Of a stretch of DNA of 64,000 nt, positions 12,813-25,029 are shown piece after piece. This stretch comes from Lucifuga dentata (taxonomy: Eukaryota; Chordata; Actinopteri; Ophidiiformes; Bythitidae), in the NCBI GenBank assembly GCA_014773175.1, contig VXCM01000064.1:124001-188000 (forward strand), in the 5' to 3' direction. Position 1 is the first letter of the stretch. Every line of letters starts with the position of its first letter. Both the position numbers and the translations under genes were made by a program. Under the pieces are notes generated by a model. It ran no database searches, had not been told where the DNA came from, and saw only the letters and a program-made list of their open reading frames with translations.

Positions 12813-15644
12813 TTTTGCTTCCTATAGGGACTGAATGGCCTTGTTAACGTGACATACATGAAATAGCTCAGGATTTATGTCATTACACTGCAGTGACTGA
12901 TGTGCGATTACAAAGTAATCATGATAATAATAATTAAAGGCACTATTATAGGATGGAATGAACAGTATTATTGTTAAGCCTAGATAAAACTGTATATTCA
13001 GCAGAGTGCTCTTTATCCCATGAATTTCAATCATTAAAGAGTTTATTTCTTTATAGCTCCTAAGCGACTGATTCAGTGTCAAAGTCACCTCTGCTAAATG
13101 TGCTTTCCCGTGTGCAAATGATCAATAACAAAACAATGTCTCCAGACTATCAAAATTCTGTAACAGAAAACTAGAAACACAAAATATAGCTGTGTTGTAA
13201 AGCAGCACAAAGCAGCACAGGCTTAATCAACATTCCACCAACACCACCATCAAAGAGTTCAATCCAACATCTCTTTAAGAGCACTTAGACAGCGATTTAA
13301 TCAGCGGAGTAATGATGCTAATCGATTAGGGATGTGTATTTGAAGGACAAACATGTGTTTTTACTGTGCTTTACTTAATGAGTGTCTTTGTCCAATCACA
13401 GACTGTAATTAAGGGTGACAGAAGCGCACAACCATGATATGTCAATGAGAAGCTCTTTGACCAGAAAATATCAAGGATGTACAATAAATCTGTCCTGCTT
13501 CTGGTTTGATTGCAAGCTTCTGTTAAGTCAGTAAAGCTGGTTCCAATAAATAGACTTCTTAAAGGAGGAAAAACAATATTGTATACGAATTGGTTAAGGC
13601 TTTTTAGTCCATCACACAAGGTTACTCACTGCAACACCTCTTGCATTTATGGTCAACCAATCACTGGGATGAGCTGATTGTTGCCAAGTGTCTGGCTTCA
13701 CTTGAGCCGATGGTGGTGTCTTAATCACAAACACTTGACAGCATTGTAAGTCTCTTCGGATAAGATGTTGGATGCCAAAAAGATAATGTAAATGTGTTAA
13801 AACCTGAAACTGCTGTTGGCAGAGAAATTGATCTTGTCCAATAATTTCTTCATTTAGGAAATTGGGAGATTACAAATAATTGATCACAGGTTTTGGAAGA
13901 ATAATGAACTCTATCAAATATACTCATGGTAAAGAGTGGATGTGGTAAATTGCTGATGCATAGACACATAAATCAACAATGAACATGAGAATTTTTGGGG
14001 GATATTTCTACTTTTAGGTCAGTTGAAGGATTACGATCTTCCGTACTAGAGTAAGTTTTCATTTACTTCTTTTCTAAAATCTCTTTAGATGTAAAATTGA
14101 ATAAATCAGAACTTTATCACAAATAACAATTGACAGTTTCATTGTTAAATACAATCTAGCACACGTTAATGGCAAACATTAACCATATACTGTGTATTAT
14201 TTGTATAGTTAGGAATTGAATTAAAGACCATATATTTATGTTTGTTTTTGCAAAGCTTTAAAATCCCAAGAATATCCTAGATAAGTCACCAAACCAGTCC
14301 TAGACTAGTCACCAAAAGGTGCAAAAAAGTGAAGACAGTTCAAGAACTAACAATAACAGAATCTAACAGAATGAAAAATCTGAATTGGCAAATTACATAG
14401 TACAGCTGTCAGATGAAATATAGTAAAAGTAGAAATTACCTCAAAACAGAATTACTAAATTATATCAAAGTACCTAAAATTTCACTTACAGTAAGTATAA
14501 TTGGATAAATGTATTGTACCTATTTATTTGGCATCTCAAAGCGGAGCCCGTTATTTTTTTGAAAGTGTTTTTAGTGTTTAAGGTGGATTTTTCACAGAAT
14601 GAAATCATTCTGTTTCAAAGAAACAATCAATTAAAGTCGGCATAGGATGCAAATGAAAGTGTTGTATCTATGCAGATTTCCACAGTTTGTGGTCTGAATA
14701 CAGCACGACCTGGAATGAATGTGCTCTCAATCAGCCAATCAATTGGTAATGCTGGGAGTGATAGTGAGTAACTAATCCCTTGAGTGGCTCCAGGGAAATC
14801 TGGATTATATTGCATTCCCAATCAGCAATGACTGTTTCTGCTGGAAGCCAGAGCAGACTAATCAAACAACATTTCTGTAGCAGATCAATAGACACACAAA
14901 GTGATGTATTGTCTCACATCATAGACTATCTATTTTTAAATTTTATTAAACATTCATTAATAAATCAAAATCACAGATAAACAAAAATGACAGATAAAGT
15001 TGTCAATTTTAGTCAGTTTAACCATTTATTCTCACTTACACGACTGTGTCTGTGCAGTCATTGTTGCATACATGTAGCTGGTAGAATAAGCAGTATGCAA
15101 TACAAAAACACTACAGCTGTGTTGAATAGTTTATCAAAACACCTTTCTGTATCTTGTCTGGACAAAGCAAGAGGCAATCCGCATTTTGATATGGAGTCCA
15201 CAATTGGTGTGTGTGTGTGCTTTGTTCAGCGCAGATTTCATAGCAGGGTCTTTGGTGCAGCTATACATAACAGAACATATCAGCTTCTAAATTTACAGGG
15301 GTTTTCTAAAAACTACAAACATGATATTCTTTTCAAACAGATAAGTTTATTAACGATGATAATGTACATTGCCATAGTATCTGTGTTGAAAGGAAGTGAG
15401 TCAATATCTAAACACTGTGGGTAGGAGTGTGTATGTGTGTTTGAAGTGTAGCAGGGTTGATGTGATGCATATAACCTGGATGTACATTCTAGTGCCCACT
15501 CTCTGTTGAGGAGCTGCATACATTTCTTTCACAAATAATCTAATCTTTTTAATTTGAGAGATAAGGCAGAATTGACTGTAATTATGTGCAGCTGGGTCTG
15601 TGAGGAATTCATAAAAAAAATGAGGCTAAGCCCATCTGCTGATG
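12813..15644. other. AT-rich spacer with a small TAAT-rich block, no gene seen
   Basis: Around 13281-13345 there is a block with TTTAATC, GTAATGATG and AATCGATTAG, typical of homeodomain or CUT binding sites and CNE-like in texture. An octamer lies at 14647-14654. The 145-codon ORF at 14987-15424 has no recognisable domain and AT-driven composition; I do not call it a gene. Confidence 0.45.
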
Positions 15645-15691
15645 GAGAGAGAGAGTGAGAGAGAGAGAGAGCGAGAGAGAGAGAGAGAGAG
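15645..15691. repeat. Imperfect (GA)n microsatellite
   Basis: GA units with single-base interruptions. Confidence 0.93.
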
Positions 15692-16256
15692 AAAGGATGA
15701 AAGGAAGAGACTCTAAAATCATTAAATCAGCCACTATCTCCTCTCCTCTGTCACTCAGAGAGAAAAAAAGAGGCACTAATGAAATATTAATGCCTTCCTT
15801 ATTTTGAGATTTACATTAATCTTTCCTCTCTCTTTCTGTCTCTGTCTCCCTCTTTCTCTCAACATCGCTCTGTACGTGAAATCTGAAAGCTGTGCTCAGA
15901 ATGACTGTGAATATATATTTCTAATAAGATGCCTGCACTACAGAATGTCTCATTTTCCTACCTCTTTTGCAATCCAAAGTTGGTTATATTGCACAGCGGA
16001 TTCTGTGCTTAAGAGAGGAGAGAATGAGACAATGTGGAGGGAGGGAGGGAGGAAGGCTTGACCTGAAAGTGTAAGATAGAGAAAGAATGAGAATGAAAGC
16101 AGGGACGAGAGAGTGAATGAGAGAATGAAAGGTGCCAACTGCAGCAGAAGTAGCAGGAACACGTTGAGAATCAGGCATTCAGGCAATGTGGTACTTTGCT
16201 CTGGCTCATTTGAACCTCTCCCATTTGGCAGAGGTTCAATGAGAAAGTAAAACAAA
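15692..16256. other. Spacer with a purine-rich stretch, no gene seen
   Basis: A purine-rich stretch spans about 16010-16130, including three GGG runs at about 16039-16049 that fall just short of a four-run quadruplex motif. Confidence 0.5.
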
Positions 16257-16389
16257 AAAAGTGGGGTGCGGATACTCCCAGAGGTGGTGGTGTGGAATTA
16301 GGTGTGTGTCAGGTAAACCAGCNAAAAGTGGGGTGCGGATACTCCCAGAGGTGGTGGTGTGGAATTAGGTGTGTGTCAGGTAAACCAGC
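16257..16389. repeat. Exact 66-bp direct duplication across N at 16323
   Basis: Positions 16257-16322 and 16324-16389 are identical non-repetitive sequence separated by one N. This is read as an unmerged contig overlap, not biology. Confidence 0.92.
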
Positions 16390-17318
16390 CACAGTTTTCT
16401 CAGTGTCCACCCCCACTGAGTCCTGAAGCAAAAGCAAACCTGACACCACTGGCACTAGCAGAAAGGTCTACACAACACCCACACACAGGGACCCACAGCG
16501 CTAAATATGAAACCTGATGTCAGCCCCTGCAAAACTGCAATGTATGCTTTTGACTTTGGAATAGGCTCAGAAATTGGAAAGTGTAAGGCCCCTTGATACA
16601 GATCAAAAGTGTTTTACCTTGATGGTTTCTGTATGTACCCTTCACTTACATACTGTATATGAGAAGTAGCTGAAAAACACTGAAACTGCTGCAATTTTAC
16701 CACTGCACTGTGAAACAACCTAAGTGCAGATAAGTATGGGTGGCATGGAACATTGGTTTTGAAAGAGAGCGTTCTCTGCAGCATGCTGCCTACTGCTATC
16801 CCATCAGTGCTTCATCATTCCCAGAGCGAGACATTCAAGGCAGAGCTGAGCATTCCCCATGCTGTCCCTCACAATGCAATAATTTCCCTGTAGTGTTGCT
16901 ATTGCCGTTTCATACATTTAACACACAGATGTGTGAGTTTCCCCTCTGGCACCCACAGCAGAAGTGGCGCACAGTAGTGTCAGTCGTACATGCACACCAC
17001 AGCAAACAGCAAGCTGCAAGCTGCAAGCTGCAAGCTGATGCTGTTGCTGCTACGCTGTCTGATGCTGTCTGTGCCTGCAGGGGGTGGGTGTAAGAATGAA
17101 TGTGTGTCTGTGTGGTGCAATGGAGAAGGGGAGGGTGTATAGGTGTCTCATGTGCATGTGTTAAGGAAAAAAAAAGGTGACACTATGCAGTGCCAATCAT
17201 GATGATAGGCACTCTTCATCGTGCATAAAGACTGAGGGCAACAAAGAGTGGAGTTAATAGGCAGACATGGCTCAGAGGACACTAAAGACTGCCTTCTAAC
17301 CCTGACAACCAGAAGCGT
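16390..17318. other. Spacer with a 7-bp tandem repeat, no gene seen
   Basis: Four copies of GCAAGCT run from 17009 to 17036. The ORF at 16740-17093 (117 codons) carries this repeat near its C-terminus and shows no domain I recognise. Confidence 0.5.
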
Positions 17319-17360
17319 GCACACACACACACACGCACGCACGCACGCACGCACGCACGN

Positions 17361-17412
<52 letters not shown>
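17319..17412. repeat. (CA)n/(GCAC)n microsatellite with N at 17360
   Basis: CA units, then GCAC units, then a single N, then a long CA run. The true allele length is unresolved because of the gap. Confidence 0.95.
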
Positions 17413-17413
<1 letters not shown>

Positions 17414-18753
17414 TATTAGAACAAGATAATTGGCTCATTTTACTCAAAAACTCATCAATGAATGAGGGCTGTTCTGCAAACATTGTCAGATATAATTAAA
17501 AATAAAATAAAAAGAAAAGTTAAAAACCATAATTAAATGAGGCCTAATAAACAAGTAATAATGTAACAAATGGGCTTATAGCAGTCCAGAGCTGGAGTAG
17601 AAGTGTGCACCCATCATGAAAGTGTAAGATGCATGAATAGCAGCCAATGGTCTGTTTTAGGACTGTCCACATGACAAGAAAGAAAGGAAAGAAAATTTGG
17701 GGCACAAAGTTTCCACACTAAAGAAAAAAATTGTTTATATCTGCAATATCTGCATAAATGTCAAGTTGAAGAAGATGAATGAGCTGGCAAAGAGATTCTA
17801 CTGGTTTGAAGTAACTTTCATTAGTTATACTAACTGTAGTAGTAACACTAGTAGGTATGTTATTTCCCAGTTACTGATGAGGCAGCATTGCATGTGTCCA
17901 CTACACAATGTGTAAAACATGTGCAGGCTCTCTCTTTGTTTTGATGAGTGTGTGTTTATGGGGTGCACCTGCTGTTGTGTTTATATTTCTTATGGCAATG
18001 TCTATGTGTCATCTGTCTTGGTGATGATATTGGCTTGTTTTGTTGTTGGTTGTATAAGTGTAATTTGATTAATGTATTTATGCATATAACACCTGGTGTG
18101 GTGACCGTTGCTACTTTCTGGGTTTATTATTGGTCAGAATTTGTTCAGTGGTGCATGATTAATTCTCTTAAGGATGCAATATTCATAATAGGCAGTCAGT
18201 TCTTTACGCAATTGCTAGGCTACCAGCAAATGTCTGTCTGTAGAAAATGAATTTCCAAGCTTCACATTGGGATGCTAAAAATTAAGTCATTTTTACAAAA
18301 AATAATGACAGTGTGTGGTTCGCTGTGATGGAATACATATCTCAGGTATGTTTCAAGTCTCTACAAGTAGATATTTTACACTGGAATATCAATGTAGAGA
18401 CTTGAGACAGGAAAAACAATTCAAAAATGTACCACTCCCATAGCATACTTTGGAAAATGGTTAGCAGAAATGCAACATGCATGCGGGTAATATTTATTGG
18501 ACTCAATCATGCAAAAAAAAAACAAAACAAAAAAACAAAAAACAAAATGCTTAGGGCACTATTGACAATTGTTTTTATTAAAATGTGTTTATATATAAAT
18601 CCAGGTATCTGAAGAAAGTCTATTTAACAAAGGGATTCCTCTGCTCTGCAGAGAGACATAATCATGTATTTTAAACCAGTTCTTCAGTTACAGTTGGTGG
18701 AGGTTATGGGTTTGTTTGTTACAACAAGAAGGGAAAAAAACTCTGCTGAAATG
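17413..18753. other. AT-rich spacer, no gene seen
   Basis: Unique sequence. An ORF of 100 codons at 17948-18250 is rich in hydrophobic residues and cysteine because of GT-rich base composition; it has no recognised family. Confidence 0.5.

Positions 18754-18795
<42 letters not shown>
18754..18795. repeat. (CAT)n trinucleotide microsatellite
   Basis: Fourteen CAT units. Read on the plus strand inside the ORF 18664-18963 they would encode 14 histidines, but nothing around them supports a protein. Confidence 0.97.
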
Positions 18796-18796
<1 letters not shown>

Positions 18797-19417
18797 TTGT
18801 CATCTGTCTGGTTGATATTTTGGTCCTAAATTTTGGACAATGTCAGAATTTTGTCGCAGGCTGTTTCTGGTGTCAAGAGTGTCAAATTGCCTGTCAAAAT
18901 ACATGTCTTACACTGCAATCTAGGACTACCATTTTGGACATATTACCAAAGATTTCATCATGATTTTATTGTGACTGTTAACTTTATTCTGTGACCAAAT
19001 TGTGGTCTGTAGGAGCCACTAAAAGCCTGTTTCACAAGTGGGGCTAAGAAATAAAGTGACCAGCAATAATGTAACCAATAGCAGCACAATACAGTCATGG
19101 ATAAAGAGTAACAGCCATACATATTCAAGCACTGCTTGACCCAGTAATTCTGAGCAGTCACTACTGAATACAACGTTCAACATTGGGAACTCAACCTGCA
19201 GCACTGTAAGTCATTATCTGGCTGACTTTTCAAGAGCATTGGCAGTACGTAGAAGAGTTTATCCCTCTTCCTATTCTCCAGCCTCCATAAAACAAGAGAC
19301 CAGCAGACATACTGACAGTGTATAATTTTAGGTCTGCTCTTCAGAAGACGGAGCAGGGGGAAAATTGATCCAGAGGCTATTCTTCAAAATATGTATGAGT
19401 GATGCTACTGTTCACTC

Positions 19418-19418
<1 letters not shown>
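18796..19418. other. Spacer, no gene seen
   Basis: Unique sequence with no exon-like or repeat structure that I recognise. Confidence 0.5.

Positions 19419-19457
<39 letters not shown>
19419..19457. repeat. (CT)n microsatellite
   Basis: About 19 uninterrupted CT units. Confidence 0.96.
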
Positions 19458-19463
<6 letters not shown>

Positions 19464-19601
19464 TAGTCTGAGCTACTGACTTCCTTAATCCTGGAAGGTT
19501 TAATGGCGCTGTGTTGTGATTGGTTAGACATTACATCAGGGTGATGTAATACTCCTAGGACTGGCTAGTGTGTCAGGCATGGAGAGAGAGAGGGAGGAGA
19601 A

Positions 19602-19619
19602 GGGGAAGGGGTGGGTGGG
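19602..19619 (+). other. G-quadruplex motif
   Basis: GGGGAAGGGGTGGGTGGG has four runs of three or more G with loops of 2, 1 and 1 nt. Such short loops favour a stable parallel quadruplex. It sits in a locally purine-rich stretch (19580-19690) with no recognised gene. Confidence 0.75.
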
Positions 19620-21970
19620 CTGAGTACTGAGTGAGGATACAGGGCTTTGGAAAGGGGGGTGAGGGGCTTATTGAGCAGAAGAAACCCCCTCCCTCTCTCT
19701 CTCTCGCCTGCAGCCAGCGAGTGTGCATGTGCAGCCACCACAGAAAGCCTCTAATCCCAAAGCACACAGCGGTGCTTTGGAGAAGGAGGGAAATAATCAA
19801 GACTGTTTCCATAGGCCCCCATCTAAAGGCTGGAGATAAGCTTTGCTGTGCATGCTGCCGTGTGTACTGGTAGCAGCTGTGTGTATTGGGGATACATACA
19901 CAAAGCAGAAATGGGATTTTTTGGGGGCTGAAATTCAATCATTAATTGCAAATAGACAGAGGAAATGAGGATGATTGTTTGGCAGGGACAGAAAATGCCA
20001 AGGCATTTGCTGTTTGTGCATAATTACTCGTAGCCAATTTTTCACTTCAGTGCAAGGTGTTTTTTGATGGATCCAAAGGTTTTATACCATATCTCTGACT
20101 TGAGATGAGGCTTATGAACTGCAATGCCCAGGGCAGAGGTGATGTGTTTTCAGCTGATTGCATTGTCTGTCATGGTATGAATGCCATGTGGACAATGCCT
20201 TAAAATGCTTAAACCAGTGTGATGCTAGAAAAATTAATCTAGCTTTTCAGAAATATAGTGATGGCATAAAATATTTAAAATAATATAGGTACTTGATAGA
20301 TAATTTAAACTTTACTAATATTACTACTGCATCACACCTTCACTTTTCATCATCAGTATACATCATTCAAATAAGACTCCTCCTACATAAATAAAGCCAG
20401 AAAATAATTCCACTTCTACCATGGAAATGAAATTACAGAATTGAGTCATCTGTAAGATACAAACTAATATAACCTACAGTGAAAAAATATATATTTTTTT
20501 TATTCATCTTGATAGCTAAATTGTCAGCACTGCAGTTCACAACAGTTCAAGGGCATACAAAGTAGAGCATTTGACACAGTCATGATCCCCGAAACCAAAT
20601 ATTAGGACAGCAGATTAAAATGGCCTTCCAAACTGGAGGTCATACTATTGCAATGAGCTGCATCCAAATAAACGTCATACCCTGGGTCTGTCATTTGGCC
20701 CTAAGGCATTATGGATGTCTTCCATCAGCCTCCACCCGTGAGTTTATTTGGAAGAGAAAATGCTCTCCAGTGCCCAAATGAATTTAGAGTGCTGAGGCAA
20801 CCACAAGTCTGTAAATATGGTAAATACAGTCTTCATTTGGAATACTGTAAATAAAAAAAAAGAAGATATTTTTGAGCTTGAAAATGCACTTAAATACAAT
20901 AGCTCTGTGAAATAGGATTTGAGTGGGAAACAAGCCTGAGGAGATCCACTGAATAATTTGAGCTACTATGGAGTCAGACTTTGAATAAAATGCAGCAGTC
21001 AAAGTTAGTGATGTGATGTTGGCACATTGCTCAAAAACCTGACAGAACTTTTGTGCCAAAACTGCTGTCAAAAATCTCCCCAAAAACAGTTAAAACTATA
21101 GTTGGATCCTTTTTTAGAGCATAACTCATATACGTGTGTCATTTTAAAAGTCTTTCTGAGGTAGATAATAGAGTAATGCATATTTCATCATATTACATGC
21201 ATCTAACTTCCTGTTGACATGAAAACTATTTGCTGTCAGCCACAAAACCGAACAAACCTCTGAGGTATTATGAAAGAAAAAGTCGGACAGCCTTAGAAGA
21301 AAAGTGGGGTAAAAGAGAAAAATACCTGAATGACAACTTGACAGAATGAAAGACTGCCATTTCTTACTTTGCTTCAGGCTAGGAATGGAAACTAGGTAAT
21401 GACTACAATGATCACACATAGACAGATATGAGTGCAAGTGCGAGTGCGAGTGCAAGTGCACACACACACATACATACACAAACTAGCTGTTGCAGGTTAG
21501 TTCAGAGAATATAGCCTGTCTCTGGAGCTTGCATGGTCTAATTCCAACAGTTGCAGTCTAGGTTAAAATCACCAAAGCAACGCTGTTAAAGTACTTGCTT
21601 TCTATCCTTACTTAATATGGGAAGTCTGTATTAAGTAGTTGTGTGTGGCTGCAGGTGGTTATGTGTATTGAGCAGACATACTAATTGAGAATTTTATATG
21701 TACTTCTTCTCTTGCTGTCTTTAAGTGTGATTTTCAATTTTGCATGAACTGTCAGCATGGCTCTTTGTGAACCCTGCTCTACAGCAGTCAGCTTGTCTGC
21801 ACTCCTCTCTGGTAGTCCATCCCTGGCTGTATTGCAACATGTTGTAACGCATCTCCCTCTGCGTTGGTCTGTGTTTATGCCCTGCCTGTGTTGTCTGCAC
21901 CGTTATACGGCTATCTGGAGTGCACTGCTCTCCTCTGGCTGTGACAGAGGTCAGCGAGTGCTCTGAGCAC
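19620..21970. other. Spacer, no gene seen
   Basis: Unique sequence. Around 20014-20060 there is a short CNE-like block (GTGCATAATTACTCG). At 21431-21460 there are five AGTGC(A/G) units, followed by a short CA tract. CpG density rises from about 21750. The 69-codon ORF at 21757-21966 has a hydrophobic N-terminal part but no recognised family. Confidence 0.45.
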
Positions 21971-21973
21971 AGC

Positions 21974-22070
21974 TGACGTCATGCTGCTGCAACCCCGCAG
22001 ACACACCGGCAGGCAGGCAGACGGACACGCTGACTGACATACCAACAAGCAGACTGTGCATATTTATAGC
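21974..22070 (+). promoter_or_regulatory. Candidate promoter: palindromic CRE and TATA-like box
   Basis: TGACGTCA, the full palindromic cAMP response element, lies at 21974-21981. TATTTATAG lies at 22061-22069. The 80-bp spacing fits a CRE-driven TATA promoter with initiation expected near 22090-22100. The segment is richer in CpG than its surroundings. No transcript evidence is available, so this is a candidate only. Confidence 0.35.
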
Positions 22071-22080
22071 CTTTCCGACT

Positions 22081-22194
22081 ATGCATCCTCACAGCGTGCT
22101 GGATGGTCAGATAGACCCTGAAGGCATCGTGGATATGATGTGCTTGTTGTGTGGTATCCGCTATGCTGTTTTACACAAAAGACTCACTTCTTAA
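22081..22194 (+). CDS. Possible 37-codon small ORF, unrecognised
   Basis: An ATG with A at -3 opens 37 codons ending in TAA. The first 24 codons have a coding-like texture (peptide start MHPHSVLDGQIDPEGIVDMM), with mixed residues and G/C-rich third positions unlike the surrounding AT-rich DNA. I recognise no family. Initiation directed by the TATA-like box at 22061 would fall at or after this ATG, so the box would not serve this start codon. It may be part of an exon, a micropeptide or chance. Confidence 0.2.
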   Translation: MHPHSVLDGQIDPEGIVDMMCLLCGIRYAVLHKRLTS

Positions 22195-22540
22195 AAAGAA
22201 AGGTATCAGACATTAATTCCAGTTATCCCTTAAAAGTAAAACCACTTCTTCTTTCTTTTGAAAAGGTGTGCCTGTTGGATTTCTATCTGCTATGGCATAA
22301 TGAACACATTGCGCTACACATCAGCTAATAACACAGTGAGGATCTGCGCCCAGCAGAATGCTTTACACCAATACTTATCTAATAAACTGTAGGAAGCAAC
22401 TGCCATTAGCACTGGCACTGATGCTGATATTCACCTCCCACTGGAAGGGTCCTGCAAGCTAATCTGCCATATACTGTATGCAAATATGAAAGTGTTACTG
22501 TCAGGATGCAGTCTAATTCCACATTATTCTCCGGGTAGTG
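22195..22540. other. Spacer, no gene seen
   Basis: AT-rich unique sequence between the small ORF and the donor-ended segment, with an octamer ATGCAAAT at 22478-22485. If the transcript proposed for this region is real, this could be exonic or intronic. Confidence 0.4.
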
Positions 22541-22662
22541 GGCCGATCAGGTTGACTTTGAAATGGATTGTGGGTGATTAGCTGGGAATGCTGGTAGAAT
22601 GCCGAAGTCTCTCTGGTGAACCCCGCAGCTGGTGTCGGAGTCAGCGGAGCAACGATCCAGGT
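22541..22662 (+). other. Exon-like segment ending in a strong splice donor
   Basis: A moderately GC-rich block ends GATCCAG|GTAATTAATT, a strong donor match (CAG|GTAA). The frame leading into the donor is open for only about 20 codons after a TAG near 22597, so a long coding exon is unlikely. A noncoding first exon, an lncRNA exon or a conserved regulatory element are the alternatives. It lies 600 bp downstream of the CRE/TATA candidate on the same strand. Confidence 0.25.
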
Positions 22663-22670
22663 AATTAATT

Positions 22671-24438
22671 CTTTGACAAGCATCAGTGATTTGGAAAATC
22701 AGTAAGAATGGCAGACGCTGATCAAAAGGGAAACACGTGGAGAGATGTTTAAACAGTGGGTGTTAGAGGCGTCAGGCACGTAGGGGCCCAGATGCAGGGC
22801 CCAAAGCTCAAACACCAAACATCACAATGCACTGAGCTGACTGTCAAACAAGAGCAGGTTGGAGGATGCCCAATGTGTTTTGGATAGGCATCCATAAAAT
22901 TACACCAAACTAAGTAAACCAAACACATCTATTAAAAGAAGTTGTCCAAAATGTACTAATCCACTGAAACACACACATATATGCATGCACAGGCCATGCT
23001 TGTATGTATCCATCTATACGCCTGCATTCATACAGACACATACGCATAGTATCTGCACACTTTTGTAGTGCACTCAACATGTACAGTAAACAATTCATGT
23101 ATATGAACTCAATACAAAATTACACAAAAACCACACATGTATATTCCAGTCACAAAACCATGCGTGCAGTACAAACACTATGAATGAATGTACACCCCAG
23201 AGACATAACTCAATGTACGCACACAGACATGTGGTAAAGATCAATTCATTTTCATTATTTATTATACATATTGCGCTAAGCCTATATCTGTTGAATGAAA
23301 TGCAAACAATGGCATGATATTCATGGGCATGAGCTCACATACAGTACATGCAAGCACATACGGCACTCTTCATAAATACACAAGAGGTTGGGTTGACATT
23401 ACCACCATAGCCTTGATTAAATTGTGTGTATATCCTTTATTTGATTGTATGGAGAGGGAGAAAAAACACAAGCGGAAAAACTGTAATGAAACATCATTGG
23501 CACCGCTATTACAGGCACGCTGTCCAGAATACAAATTCACCATGCAGGTATTTGTTTTCATCCATCAGTATTCATTATGCGAGTGAATGTATCATTGGAG
23601 TGTAGCTATTGATCCTGTATTAAATCTCATTGTTATATTCCTATTCAGCACCGAGCTAGGTGAGGGAAAAAAGAAGGGTGACCAAATGTCATGGTGACAA
23701 CATGCAGCACTGTCAAAGGTAGCTTTATCGATCAAGATACGCAGAGAGAGAGAGAGGGGATATTTCAAGAGGACCCCAACCGTCTGACATTTTAGAAAAG
23801 CTGTCCTTTCTACTATGTCACCCTCAACTGTTCCACACAAAGAGCACAGATTCCTTGACTGAAGCAATTTGTGCTTTGGCTTCTGCACCCCACAGAGCTG
23901 TAGCCACAGCTCAGCAAAGGAGACATTCTTGATCATTATATGTATCAGTGGTGATTTTATAATTCACAGTCCACATACTGTTTCTGAGAAGGTGGGCTAA
24001 GAATTCTGCCCGTATCTCACTTTGACATTTTAAAGGCCTTGCTGTCATACGTTGACAGCAGTTAATCTAAAACATGCTGTGAATGGAGGCTCTGGTTTGG
24101 TAAGGGTCCAATTAGTTTTCCAGCCATGTACCGCATTTCTTCAGACAACTTAGATAACTCAAAAACCTCCCCAGTGGGATTTCTTTTACTGCTCAGATCC
24201 AAATGAAAGAGAACGCTTTGAGGACTAAGGGAACACAATGAAGCACACAGGCAAGTGGACGCGGATGTCTAAATGAGTGTTGTCATATCAAAGTTGAACT
24301 GTCACCAAACATGTCAGATTGGAGCACAACACAATGAGGGCAGGCCAGTGCCTCATGTAGACCAGGGAAAAAAAGCCTCAGGTTGGTGCTACATCCAGGT
24401 CAGAAGGTGTGGAACTTTGGTTGGCAGAGCTTAAAATT
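22671..24438. other. Spacer, no gene seen
   Basis: Unique sequence, with many scattered CA words at 22960-23350 but no pure tract. No coding exon or transposon is recognised. Confidence 0.5.
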
Positions 24439-24567
24439 TTTTTTTTTCTCTCTCTCTCACCCTCTCTCCCTGACTCACTCAAGGTAATTAGCACAGACTT
24501 CCNTTTTTTTTTCTCTCTCTCTCACCCTCTCTCCCTGACTCACTCAAGGTAATTAGCACAGACTTCC
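24439..24567. repeat. Exact 64-bp direct duplication across N at 24503
   Basis: Positions 24439-24502 and 24504-24567 are identical, beginning with a T run and CT repeat, separated by one N. Read as an unmerged contig overlap. Confidence 0.92.
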
Positions 24568-24948
24568 ATTTTCCCTGTGTATGGCTTATAGAGTCTTGTG
24601 TTAAAGCAGTCCAGATCAAAACGGTATGTCACACCACATTATCTTCAACACTGCTCCACAGCAACAGCCTGGCTCTCCAGTCAGCTCTGCTCTTCCTCTG
24701 CTTTGCTGGATGTTTATCTGTTGCTAGGACTGGAAAATCTCCACATTCATTGTTTTGCACCAGGGGGAGCCGAGGAGCGGATTAAGTAGATCTCCTGATC
24801 TATGGGATGACCTTACATTGTAAGATTCCAACAGGAAGAGCATTAGCTCCAACTCACAGGTCCCCCTTTCCATTCAATACATTGCAGTCCAACCTATATT
24901 AATCTCCTTTGGACAAAGATGTTGTTGTTAGTGTGGAAAAGGGATCAA
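24568..24948. other. Spacer with a weak CTCF-like site
   Basis: GCACCAGGGGGAGC at 24757-24770 matches 12 of 14 positions of the CTCF core CCASYAGRKGGCRS on the plus strand. Nothing else is recognised. Confidence 0.4.
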
Positions 24949-25029
24949 AGAGAGAGAGAGAGAGAAAAAGAAGAAGAAGAAGAAGAAGAAGAAGAAGAAG
25001 AAGAAGAAGAAGAAGAAGAAGAAGAAGAG
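24949..25029. repeat. (GA)n then (AAG)n microsatellite
   Basis: A short AG run leads into about 20 AAG units, a homopurine mirror tract of about 80 nt able to form triplex DNA. Confidence 0.96.

Noticed and set aside
14987..15424. 145-codon plus-strand ORF
   Set aside because: No recognisable domain, AT-driven residue use and no splice or promoter context. ORFs of this size are expected by chance in 64 kb read in six frames.
18664..18963. ORF with 14 consecutive histidines
   Set aside because: The histidines come from a (CAT)n microsatellite; the flanks are not protein-like.
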